Positions 55,701 through 64,000 of a stretch of DNA of 64,000 nt are shown here, piece after piece (the stretch's first letter is position 1; every line of letters starts with the position of its first letter). A model generated the notes under the pieces. That model had not been told where the DNA came from. It saw nothing but the letters and a program-made list of their open reading frames with translations, and searched no databases. This DNA comes from Acholoe squamosa (taxonomy: Eukaryota > Annelida > Polychaeta > Phyllodocida > Polynoidae), in NCBI GenBank assembly GCA_949317995.1, contig OX439041.1, positions 13,609,501 to 13,673,500 on the forward strand, in the 5' to 3' direction. Position numbers and translations under genes: made by a program.

Positions 55701-58116
55701 ACGAGTTCTCACAATTAACTTTACTTTTTTTCTCAATACATTTGTAATTGCCAAAAGTATTTGAGAAATGACAATATAAATAATAGGCTCATTTAGGCAT
55801 ATATTTAGGGGGAGATTAATTCCTAACAAGGGAGGGTCATTGATGTGAAATCAAGAGAGGTTTTATATCAAGAGTATGGGGTTACAACCATGGAATAAAC
55901 ACATGATAAGGGCTGGTTCTACAGTGTCGGTCAGGCCCATTTCTTATGAAAAAATATTGCGGGATTAAGCAGCTATTCCACTGCCGTCAGCAGGTAAATT
56001 TTTGGTGGGATTAGCAAAAATTCGTCTGACCAGTGGCAGTGGAATAGCCGCTTTAGCAGAAAATGGCCCCAACTGATGCAGTGACTCTAGGCTTTTAGTT
56101 GATATCCATTTGTTTGTACAGGGCGGGATCTACATTCTGACACTAATGGACTGGTACGTGGCACTTTTCTCGGTCATGCTCATCGCCTTCCTAGAAACAA
56201 TGTGCATCATGTACATCTATGGTAGGTGCACATCAACCATCTCTAGCCCTTAATTGAGGCATAATGCTTATTAGACGTCATGAAATGCACTCCTGTTGGG
56301 TAGCAGGTCAGGCTATATTTAAGCATTCATGGACCTGACTGGGGTTAAACTAATGAGAATGCAAATAGTTATTGGCAAATCTATCATGTAACACACATCA
56401 CTTGAAGGATAATTATTCTGTGAATGTCCCAATTTGCATTGCTTGTATATACTTATCTATACTACAAGCAAAGTTATGAGCATTGCACTAAAACTAACCC
56501 AAACATGACTATATTCATCAGAAGTCACACTTCTCTTACCACATGGATCTACAGCACTTCATTGTGGTTTCATGACAACCATTGGAGATGCTCCACTAAT
56601 ACATCAGTGTTAGGATTAAGTGTGTTACTGTGTCTAGTCCCAGAGACATTTGCATGATTTCTATGTAGTCTCTGGCCGATCTGTCCCTAAAGAATAAACA
56701 TTATCTTGTAGGATACCATAATCTGGTCAAGGACATAGAAGTCATGCTGGGCTTCAAACCAAGTATCTACTTCAGGGTCTGCTGGTGTGCAATTACTCCA
56801 GCCATTGTATTTGTAAGTAAACTTCCCTTATAGTCTTTTTCTTTTTTTTTAAATCTCTCCAGGGAGCACCAATAATTGATTTCAGTTAGTTTTAATCAAA
56901 GTTTCTTTTTCTTAAAGTTAGGTTTTAATTTTGTTTCAATAATGTATGGTGGCATTTGGCATTGTTGCTACAAATGAGATGTTTGATTCATGGATTTAAG
57001 TGTAAACGTTGGTGAATCAGTAACCTGGCCTTCTAATTTGGTCACGGAAAATGATCATTTTTGGTCAGGGAAATTCAGGGAAGTTTGATCTGCATATTCT
57101 TGAGGGAACCAAGGGAGGTTTTTCTTTATAATCTTTCAATTTCAAATATGGAAAACCTAATTTGTCTGTATATTGTGTTCAGAGTGTGACGGTGTTCAAC
57201 TGTGTGATTCACATGCCGGCTGTATACAATGACTACAAGTACCCGCCGTGGGCTAACAGTGTGGGCTGGGTGATCGCCATCGTCCCTGTACTCACCATAC
57301 CGGGGTACATGATATACCACACCGTGTCACACTTTGGATCATGTCAGGTAAGGCATTTACCAGCTAGCCCTTATAAGGTGCACTAATGCATCAACCTGTC
57401 ATGTACTTTGGTCATCCAGGAGGATAATTCGAAACTTCCAACCATCAGTCCACCAGTGAGGGAAGGGAAATCCAGCCCTATTGATTAGGTAGTGTGTCAC
57501 TTGCAGGGATGAGTGGCTTTTTAATGGAGGAGTGGCAACAATACATGCAGCTAGTACTGTGGCAATCCACTATCGATTTCTTTTCCCACCACCAACACTG
57601 TGCAAAATTAAAAAAATCAATAACAGTTGCTCTTTCTGACTGAGCTACTAAAAGTTAACTTGATAATGTAGAATGACTAGGTCTTATAACATTCACAGGA
57701 TTTGCCAAAACTACCATCGCTGATGGACTGATAGTAGGATGTTTTGCAATGTATATTTTGTAAAAAATGGGCTACATGTTACTATATAGACAACACCAAC
57801 TAGAACTAGAATTTCCTAAGCTTTATTACAGTTTTAACTTTACAATCAGAAAGTACTACTGGTTGTTAATAAACTGTTAATTTACAACCTGAAATTTCCT
57901 TATCAACTTCAGAATATCATAGTTGCGATAAAGTGCCCGTGGTCGGGTGAAGCTCTGCGAGCCATGACTCGTCCAGCACCAGATTGGGGACCCATGATGC
58001 CACAACATCGACAGGAAGCTGGACTCGAACTCACAGATTCACAAAATTCAGAAATCAAAATGAAAGAAACTCTTGTTAGCACTGAGCCAGGATTGACTAA
58101 ATTACCTATTGTATAG
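43053..58116 (+). CDS. SLC6 family Na+/Cl- dependent amino-acid/neurotransmitter transporter, 14 exons, start exon missing
   Basis: Joined exons give 633 codons plus TAG from just before TM1 to the C-terminus; all 13 introns are GT-AG and all phases match. Hallmarks: TM1 [20 protein letters not shown]2-3 [14 protein letters not shown], an extracellular loop 2 with a Cys pair ([10 protein letters not shown]) and five N-glycosylation sequons, TM6 [14 protein letters not shown]8 TTGLDSMF. A Gly rather than Asp in the TM1 substrate site favours an amino-acid rather than a monoamine substrate. The TM7 position that is normally Asn before S/C-x-T-S reads Gly (VGCGTS). The initiator exon is not in this stretch and must be upstream. 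The exact substrate cannot be told. Confidence 0.95.
43195..43836 (+). other. SLC6 intron a
   Basis: 642 bases, AT-rich; nothing recognisable. Confidence 0.8.
43837..43968 (+). CDS. SLC6 exon b (TM2)
   Basis: Encodes [20 protein letters not shown] and [14 protein letters not shown] borders, phases 1/1. Confidence 0.94.
44431..44601 (+). CDS. SLC6 exon c (TM3 and start of loop 2)
   Basis: Encodes [18 protein letters not shown] and the [10 protein letters not shown] Cys pair. The preceding 462-base intron shows nothing recognisable. Confidence 0.94.
44602..45258 (+). other. SLC6 intron c
   Basis: 657 bases; contains one copy of the ATGCATCATG-type palindromic repeat (about 44748-44830). Confidence 0.7.
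45259..45403 (+). CDS. SLC6 exon d (glycosylated loop 2)
   Basis: Short, Thr/Asn-rich, with sequons NLT, NIT, NGT, NLT and NTT, ending AEEYFE; typical extracellular loop 2. Donor GTAAGA. Confidence 0.9.
45553..45685 (+). CDS. SLC6 exon e (TM4)
   Basis: [20 protein letters not shown] then TM4 to IKSAGK; phases 2/0. Confidence 0.94.
45837..45971 (+). CDS. SLC6 exon f (TM5)
   Basis: [20 protein letters not shown] and [16 protein letters not shown]; phases 0/0. Confidence 0.94.
48170..48187. repeat. Perfect 18-base palindrome
   Basis: GGTTATCCATGGATAACC, with a further GCGGTTATCCA copy 30 bases on. Confidence 0.9.
48270..48336 (-). repeat. tRNA-derived SINE / tRNA pseudogene
   Basis: On the minus strand a B-box GGTTCAAGCCC (48275-48285 region) and an A-box-like TGGCGCAATGCATAG (48314-48328) with tRNA spacing and a short acceptor stem (GTCCCTG). 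The cloverleaf is imperfect, so not a functional tRNA. Confidence 0.6.
48597..48990 (+). repeat. tRNA-headed SINE with about four tandem units
   Basis: A-box TGGCCTAGCGGTTAGCGC (48603-48620) and B-box GGATCGAGCCCCGG (48647-48660), followed by units of about 90-100 bases each containing GTCCGCTGCCGGGCGAGGAG and often ACACAAACATAACCGCGAG. Non-coding despite chance ORFs. Confidence 0.65.
49076..49184. repeat. 109-base foldback element
   Basis: Arms of over 50 bases, starting CAATGGATAATTCATGAC, pair with few mismatches around a tiny GGCCTACGGCC loop. Confidence 0.88.
50500..50603 (+). CDS. SLC6 exon g (TM6)
   Basis: [18 protein letters not shown] and [10 protein letters not shown]; phases 0/2. 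TM6 supplies substrate, Na+ and Cl- contacts in the family. Confidence 0.95.
50604..51422 (+). other. SLC6 intron g
   Basis: 819 bases with an ATGCATCATG-type repeat (about 50665-50870). The long frame crossing into the next exon is not continuous with TM6. Confidence 0.7.
51423..51547 (+). CDS. SLC6 exon h (TM7)
   Basis: [20 protein letters not shown] then [15 protein letters not shown]; the family Asn two residues before the CGTS-type motif is Gly here. Confidence 0.94.
51877..51989 (+). CDS. SLC6 exon i (TM8)
   Basis: [15 protein letters not shown] and [12 protein letters not shown], the Na2-site helix; donor GTAGGT. Confidence 0.95.
52580..52790. repeat. (CT)n microsatellites
   Basis: Two CT tracts (about 52583-52625 and 52720-52786) with CTCAGGTACA-type links between. 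Confidence 0.95.
52870..54760. repeat. 29-base minisatellite, about 65 units
   Basis: Unit GTACACATCCCACCCCTACT followed by GTGCCTCAG or close variants (TACCCCTG, TACCCCAG, CACAG; a 28-base form CTTACCCAG). Because 29 is not a multiple of three and no unit has a stop, all three plus-strand frames stay open for some 750 codons; these are not genes. Each unit reads as pyrimidine tract, CAG, then GTAC. Confidence 0.97.
55027..55158 (+). CDS. SLC6 exon j (TM9)
   Basis: [22 protein letters not shown] and [16 protein letters not shown]; phases 0/0. Confidence 0.95.
55159..56121 (+). other. SLC6 intron j
   Basis: 963 bases; includes a short imperfect inverted repeat around 55925-56065 (GGCCCATTTCT...AGAAAATGGCCCC) with CACTGCCGTCAG/CCAGTGGCAGTGG inside. 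Confidence 0.6.
56122..56221 (+). CDS. SLC6 exon k (TM10)
   Basis: [20 protein letters not shown] and [12 protein letters not shown]; phases 0/1. Confidence 0.95.
56222..56711 (+). other. SLC6 intron k
   Basis: 490 bases, with one weak palindromic repeat copy near 56254-56340; otherwise nothing. Confidence 0.6.
56712..56812 (+). CDS. SLC6 exon l (TM11)
   Basis: [20 protein letters not shown] then [11 protein letters not shown]; phases 1/0. Confidence 0.95.
57183..57347 (+). CDS. SLC6 exon m (TM12)
   Basis: [35 protein letters not shown] and GYMIYHTV; phases 0/0. The preceding 370-base intron is empty. Confidence 0.95.
57348..57912 (+). other. SLC6 intron m
   Basis: 565 bases with a weak palindromic repeat near 57365-57425; nothing else. 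Confidence 0.6.
57913..58116 (+). CDS. SLC6 exon n (cytoplasmic C-terminus)
   Basis: [12 protein letters not shown] is the usual SLC6 post-TM12 W-P-x-x-P region; Ser/Thr and Glu-rich tail ends KLPIV before TAG. The hydrophobic end could be a PDZ ligand (inference). Confidence 0.93.
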   Translation, partial: NIIVAIKCPWSGEALRAMTRPAPDWGPMMPQHRQEAGLELTDSQNSEIKMKETLVSTEPGLTKLPIV

Positions 58117-60606
58117 GAGTAGCCAAAGGCTGCAAATCAACAAACAGTTTGTATACTGCCACTCAAAAAGAAAAAAATATATAGTTTTAATCTACCTGAA
58201 ATCAGGATGTGCCTTTTAGGCTAGAGCAGTATATCATATTGGCCTGTATAAAAGCACTGGGTCGTGAATAATGCATCATGCATCATGGCCATTGGGCGGG
58301 GTATGATGCATCATAGATTCCTTGTGTATAATCCATCTATCTATGTATTATCCAGACATAACTTTGGTTAACATTGCTATCATGTACTTGAGCTATTTGT
58401 GTCATTTTCAAATTTATCTACAAAACTAGTGTGTGAGACTGAGGAAGGATATTGAATAAGGGTAGAAGAATGTGTTGTGAATATCTTTATGCAAAACTTT
58501 GACAAAGGTTATGATTACAGTGGATTGATTCATTTTGCTGATGGGGGAGGCTAATTGAGAATTCACATACAGATGTAGCATTAAATCTTAACTATTCTTG
58601 CACCAGAGTGAATATTCATCTAAAGTTTGGGGTCAATATGTGGCCTAAGACATACCGTGGCCTCCATGATGGCTCTAGCTGAAAAAAAAACAACATACAA
58701 ATGTCCTATGTCGTCATGATGTGCGGTTGTTTATTTACATTATAATCACCAAACTTTACACCATGATAAGCAAGGTTTTCAATTGGTATAATTTGTTTGA
58801 AAGAGTAGGATCCATGGTATCAACAGAATAATTAATTGGTAAGTAAGCACCTAGGTTGGTCGTCCAAACCCATGGTACTTGTGTTCACCTATTGCCTTGG
58901 ATAACCAGGCTTTGTGGTTATTTATAAATTAATCTATTATTCCCTTAATGATATATAACATGTTATCATTTCATCTGGGCCTCTGCAAAGCAGACTGATA
59001 TAGTATGTAGCGCATGGCATCTTCATTTTTTTTGTGGTGCTGATATAAGGTGTTTTTATTCCATGTATCCCGATGTGAATTCAATTACCCCAGCAAATCA
59101 TCATACATTATCAAACATATTGCGTTATCCACAGCTTTTCCATCCAAAATGAATGGATGGGGGAATTTTAAAAAGATAAAAAGCATTCAGAGTTATAATG
59201 ATAATGATGAGGTACCTTGTAATTTGAAGGTACCTTGGGGCAGTCTACTACAAGTTTGTCATAATGCTATACAGTTGTGGCACATTACTTGCCCATATTT
59301 ATATTATAATGCACAGAATGAAAGCAATAGAGACCAATTGAAAAGTTGTTAGTTTTATTGAACATCTCACAAATATAGATCAGTGGTTGATTGACATGTA
59401 ACTGGTAGTAAGGTTCAAGTTAAGGTACAACATTTCAGGCCTTATGCTACAAATATGTTAAACTATTTGCTGAGTCAGTGCAAAAAGACTAAGGGTACCC
59501 AGTAAACACAGGCACATGTGTGAATAAACATAGTCTCTAGGTAGCAACTACCTAGATGTTCTATTTAGAATCGTATAGAAATGTTAAAATCTCCAAAGAA
59601 ACCTCTAGATACATAAAAAAAGGGTATGATCCCCTTCCTGGATACAAATAGCCAAACCATAATCAAGAACTTTAATGAGGTTAGAACATTTAGTACCTTG
59701 CCAATCGGCCAAGATGAAGCATGGATGCATGGGTGGTTAGCTAAATATAAGCACCATACCAAACCTATGGGGTTGATACACACCCAGACATTCAGCATGA
59801 AGTACCAATGAAGTTCTGGTGCATTCTTTTGTTGTCAAGATGCATGAATGCATCATGATAACCTACTGATGCAGCTGTTGATGCTGCTAATGCCCAATAG
59901 TCGCCATGATGCACCAATGATGCATCATGACATTAATTATGCTGACCCCCTAGGGCTGTATCAACCCTGTAGAGTTGGCACGGTGCATTAGGTTTAAAGT
60001 AGATACGGTCCCACAGGGTCAATGTCATGCACTAACGAAGCACTGGCAGGCAGACTTGCTAGTACCTCATTGATTTCCATCACTAGCCCTTGGAAGTTTA
60101 AGGATGATGGCATTGAAGGCATCAAGTGTAGAGCATGGAAAGGTAATACAGTCTATGGGTGTGGGTGAATAGAATCATACACAAAATAAGACTCTATATG
60201 TATACAGTAACATCAACTTTCACTTTCACGCGAAATTGACTCTATTGCACATTTGTACCACACTTGGGTGGAAAGGCAATTGAGAAGCACAGGTAATATA
60301 TTGCGTATAGCTGTTGTAAGTTGATGCGGTCCACTGAGCACATACCTCCTCCCTCATTACATACCTGCTCCTTCATTTAGATACCATATAGTAATAAGTA
60401 CCGGATTGTCAGCAATTGTTAGAATACAGGTAACATTCCTCTCAGCGATTCACGGCTGCGCAATGGTCTCAGCCCCGGTATAACGGCTTCAACAATTACT
60501 GGCTGGGAATCATCATGAAGAATATTACCCTTAATCTAACGTTGCTGCCAATCCTGTGTATTTATTGTGCCTACTATCCATATCCACCACTATCATATAA
60601 TCTGGC

Positions 60607-60613
<7 letters not shown>

Positions 60614-60638
<25 letters not shown>

Positions 60639-60639
60639 C
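60614..60639. repeat. (AT)n microsatellite
   Basis: AT dinucleotide run. Confidence 0.9.
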
Positions 60640-60711
60640 ATTTACTATAAGGGATGCCATCAATATCTAAATACATGTTACATCAAAATGATGAATATCG
60701 TATCAACATTG

Positions 60712-60715
<4 letters not shown>

Positions 60716-60767
<52 letters not shown>
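60716..60767. repeat. (AT)n microsatellite
   Basis: Longer AT dinucleotide run, about 50 bases. Confidence 0.95.
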
Positions 60768-60769
<2 letters not shown>

Positions 60770-62508
60770 TGTACAAAGTCTTTGTCAAGAACATGGACAT
60801 AATAAACAAATAATTGGTATCAAATTGAAGTTAACAATATCAGCGATGCAATGGCACATAGATCACTGGCATTTCTGCTATCTTTGATAATGTATTCAAC
60901 CAAATAATCCTATCATATTTTATTCACACTACAAAAAAAAAAGAAAGCCTCATATATTCATCGTGAACCCCTGACCTCCTTTCCAGCTAGACTTTCCCCC
61001 TTAAATCGCTTTAAGACCCACCCCCTCATAAAATTGTTAAAATAAGATCTCACTGGATCTAGAATGATCACAAGATTGACCCAGGCAGATGGACCTTTGA
61101 AAATTGAGGAGGTCCTGGGAATCACTCATGCCCTTTTCAAATGTTTAACATATCGCAATAAAAGCGTAATATCGAGACCAATGATAATCGGAAAAAAGGT
61201 GGATGTCAATGACATCCCTGTTTACTTTGTTTTCGTCTGTCCCATGTTATTTTATTCTCTTCTATTACTTCTCCCCTACTTCTTATATATTTAATCTTTC
61301 TACTGTTACCTCCTAAGAACACAGTATTATAAACTTAGATATATCATGCCTCATTTTATGTATGAACAAACCATTATTAACTATCAACCCAATTTAGAGC
61401 CCTAAAACTTGGGGGGGGGGTTGAAAAAAGCAGGCAGCATGACTGTACATTTTCTCCTATGATATTCATTTGTTGTCTAATCACTGCTTAAAGAAAAAGA
61501 CTATATCCCATTTTCATCATGACTTTAATTTTTAGGCTTTTAAAAGAATAAAAAGATTCTGCGATGGTCATTTGCACCTACATATTATGTGGAATGCACA
61601 GTACATGCTATTTAAAACATGTGCTGCTGGTGGGTGTGCTTTGAAAGTGGTTGCATGTTAACCAAAAACAGAACGAGTGGGCATACAGAGGCTGTATTCC
61701 AATGAGTGGCTGCAATCTCCCTCGCGCCAACATCTGGGTGGATTGGACTGCATCAGACGTTCGAGGGTACGCCAGACTGGAGTGGCTGTATCCTCATGGG
61801 CAGCCCACGAATGGGCATACATCCTCTGTATGTCATACTAGCTATGTTTTTTGTTTTATTCTACCTACAACAAGAACAACAACCAATTTTCACCACCCTC
61901 CCCCACCCACAGAGTTGTCCGATCAAGTGCCGATCGATGCCATTTCGATCATGATGCACTTAAAATATATTAACAGAAATATGTGCATGGGTTCCCTCAC
62001 CATTTCCTGAATATTTTGGTTTTTGAATTGTGAAGATCCACACAAAAATAAACTATTTAGAGCTGAAAGCATGAAGGATTTTACTACATTTAGTGTCGTG
62101 TATGGAGGCGTGCGGCATATTGTATGCCATGCCAATGGGTATGTGGGTTTCAGTGCTGTAGGAATTCCATATGCTTTGTTGTTGTGGGTAGAATAACATA
62201 TTTTGCACCTAACTTTTATAAAATGAAATATAAATTTACAACAGCCTCTGCAATCTAACAATACAGCATCAGTTCTTATGCATTTGCCCTCTTGTGACGT
62301 CATAGAATGCATCAGAGAAGCCTGTTGTCTGCCCTTAAAGCCGGTGTATTTAAAGCATTGTCAGAATTATTTTAATCAATAAAATAATCAATGAAAAGAA
62401 GCCATGTCTTTTCCTTTAAGACACTATCAACCACCATGGCTGGAGCATGGACTAATAATTCACACAATATTTTCTATGATAATGGCAGTTATCAATAAAT
62501 GCTTTAGG

Positions 62509-62608
62509 CTTGATATGGGGAAACCGTAGGTTTTTACATTGATTTCTGTATCAAGCTACTTCCTGTCTTATATGTCAGTATCAGGCAAAAACTTTCCCCA
62601 TATCAAGC
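62509..62608. repeat. Foldback with GCTTGATATGGGGAAA arms
   Basis: 16-base arms at 62509-62524 and 62593-62608 in perfect inverted orientation, about 68 bases apart. Confidence 0.8.
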
Positions 62609-62710
62609 TATTTCCTGTTTGTCTGCTGACGGACATGGACAATGATTGTAGGTAAAATAAATGTTTGTTTTAGCCTTTATTCTCAACATAAAAGCATTTA
62701 TTGATAAATA

Positions 62711-62798
62711 TAAGAACGGCAAAGTGTAAACACATGACGAAATATCTGGTTGAAACTTAAGTATCAGTTGGAAGGAGTTATACGACTTTGCCGTTCTA
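62711..62798. repeat. Foldback with AGAACGGCAAAGT arms
   Basis: Inverted 13-base arms about 60 bases apart; adjacent to the previous foldback. Confidence 0.75.
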
Positions 62799-64000
62799 AT
62801 ATACGTCACATACCATGGCCCTCACTTACCATGGCCTGTGTGCTGATCTTACAGTACTCTTACATTGTGTTTATTTTACAGAACTCCTAGTTTGTTTAGT
62901 ATTGTGTTTAGTTCATTACAGTCTAACACCCAAAAAGCATCTTTTTTTCTTGGCTGTTCATGGTCATTGTGTGACAGAAATAAACACTTGGTGCTATAAT
63001 GCATCATGCCCATTAGTTGACATGATGCATGAATGCTACCCTGCCTACTCACTTACACAAGATTCATGCATCATGCTGGGTCCCAATGGGTTCAGGTATT
63101 TGCTATCAAATGGTAAGACAACAATACACACAACTCTAAAATTTATAATACTACCATAAAAAGCTGGCCCAGGTCATAAGCCGGGTACATGTGAGTTCAG
63201 ATCAAATTTACAAGCTGGTTTTGGTCCATTTTAAGCTTTTGCAAAACCCTGGTCATAAGTCAGGGGGCTAGTTTGGGCCCCTGATCCCTCCTAACCCCCC
63301 TAAAAAAAACCCCCAAAAAAACAAATTTTGTGGAAATTGTGAGCATTTTACACAGACATTTCTCTCTGTCAGTTATGGTAATCTATGAGATCTGATTGAT
63401 TTATTTTAGAACAGACCTAGAAATAAACTATCAGAAAAAACAACTGTATTAGCTATTAATTTATTTTGATTTCTATTAAAATATGGTTCCAAAACCTTTT
63501 AAACTTCTGGACAACCTGAATCATAAGTTGGGGGTAGACTTTGGGAGAAATTTAGAAGCCGTGTTTGGTCAAAAATAGAAAGAACATATTTGTCCTCTGA
63601 CCTGGGATTTACAGTAATATACACTGTAAAAAAGTAACACGGAATCTCTTGTTCCAAAAATACCGAGATTCATCACCATTTTCACTCTCTCCCTCTTAGT
63701 CTCACGCATATACCCATGTGGCAAGAAAGGGGGACTTTTTCACGAATAAAGGTGTGTTTAGGTCAATTTTGGTGGAATGCTCATAACTTTGCTTGTAGTG
63801 GCCACATGTGCAAAGGACTTACACCAAGGGATTCACAATACAATAATCTTTCCAATAATGGTTATTTCATGGCAGGCCTGACAAGGAGAGTTTGCAATCT
63901 CAATAGATTTCCTTAGGAAAAGTCCAAAAACATTTTCAGCAACTTCTCTGAAATGCCACCCTTTCTTGCTATATTGATCTAGTAATGGATCTTAACCTCA

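Larger units (their letters stand above)
58117..64000. other. 3' flank of the SLC6 gene, no gene supported
   Basis: Holds the 3' UTR (no close AATAAA identified), palindromic ATGCATCATG repeats (about 58250-58325, 59800-60080, 62995-63085), a dispersed repeat at 59525-59585 related to 20320-20385, TA microsatellites and two foldbacks near 62.5-62.8 kb. ORFs of 60-130 codons here show no protein-like features. Confidence 0.6.

Noticed and set aside
43053-58116. Monoamine (serotonin/dopamine) transporter
   Set aside because: The TM1 Asp typical of monoamine carriers is a Gly here, although TM6 resembles them; called only as amino-acid/neurotransmitter SLC6.
61651-62312. ORFs of 119 and 129 codons in the 3' flank
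   Set aside because: On opposite strands and overlapping, without motif, splice or codon support.

Overview
The window is animal nuclear DNA: introns with GT-AG boundaries, microsatellites, MITEs, non-LTR and LTR retrotransposons, and one clear split host gene. An invertebrate such as a lancelet fits the repeat content, but this is inference and no marker settles it.

Region 1 (1 to about 14640) is most of an integrated adintovirus/Maverick (Polinton), cut by the left window edge. On the minus strand lie protein-primed DNA polymerase B and an intact 466-codon accessory gene with three SUMO-interacting-type motifs. On the plus strand follow two unrecognised genes, a death-domain gene, the packaging ATPase, a pX-like small protein, a conserved Polinton protein, an integrase with a C-terminal chromodomain, penton (minor capsid), a pVI-like protein, hexon (major capsid) and an adenain-like protease without its catalytic end. 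Most core genes are broken by frameshifts (often at homopolymers) and by in-frame TAA codons, so this copy looks dead, while several accessory ORFs remain open.

Region 2 (14.6-24.0 kb) is repeat-rich: a 99-bp palindromic MITE (three copies), a cluster of AGGTCA half-sites, two ATT microsatellites each leading into a copy of a 1.3-1.5 kb duplicated segment, a TIR transposon, and a broken PIN-like plus CXC gene.

Region 3 (24026-42492) is a nested Gypsy-type LTR retrotransposon on the minus strand, bounded by a 4-bp GTAA target duplication. It has LTRs, primer-binding site, gag, protease, an RT remnant joined directly to the integrase C-terminus by an internal deletion, and a third ORF with a zinc-finger-like segment and a TatD nuclease. 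A CR1/L2-like LINE sits between gag and protease. Its ORF1 is followed, one homopolymer slip away, by a NADAR (ADP-ribose glycohydrolase-type) domain, and its endonuclease ORF is split by a TTAA-flanked MITE. A 4.3-kb tandem duplication then copied the LINE/LTR junction.

Region 4 (43.05-58.12 kb, plus strand) is 14 coding exons of an SLC6 neurotransmitter/amino-acid transporter. The exon phases close exactly (1902 nt including the stop) and cover TM1 to the C-terminus; the exon(s) with the start codon lie upstream, so the LTR element probably sits in an early intron. The introns hold a 29-bp minisatellite, tRNA-derived SINEs, foldbacks and a recurring ATGCATCATG palindrome. The last 5.9 kb shows no gene I can support.
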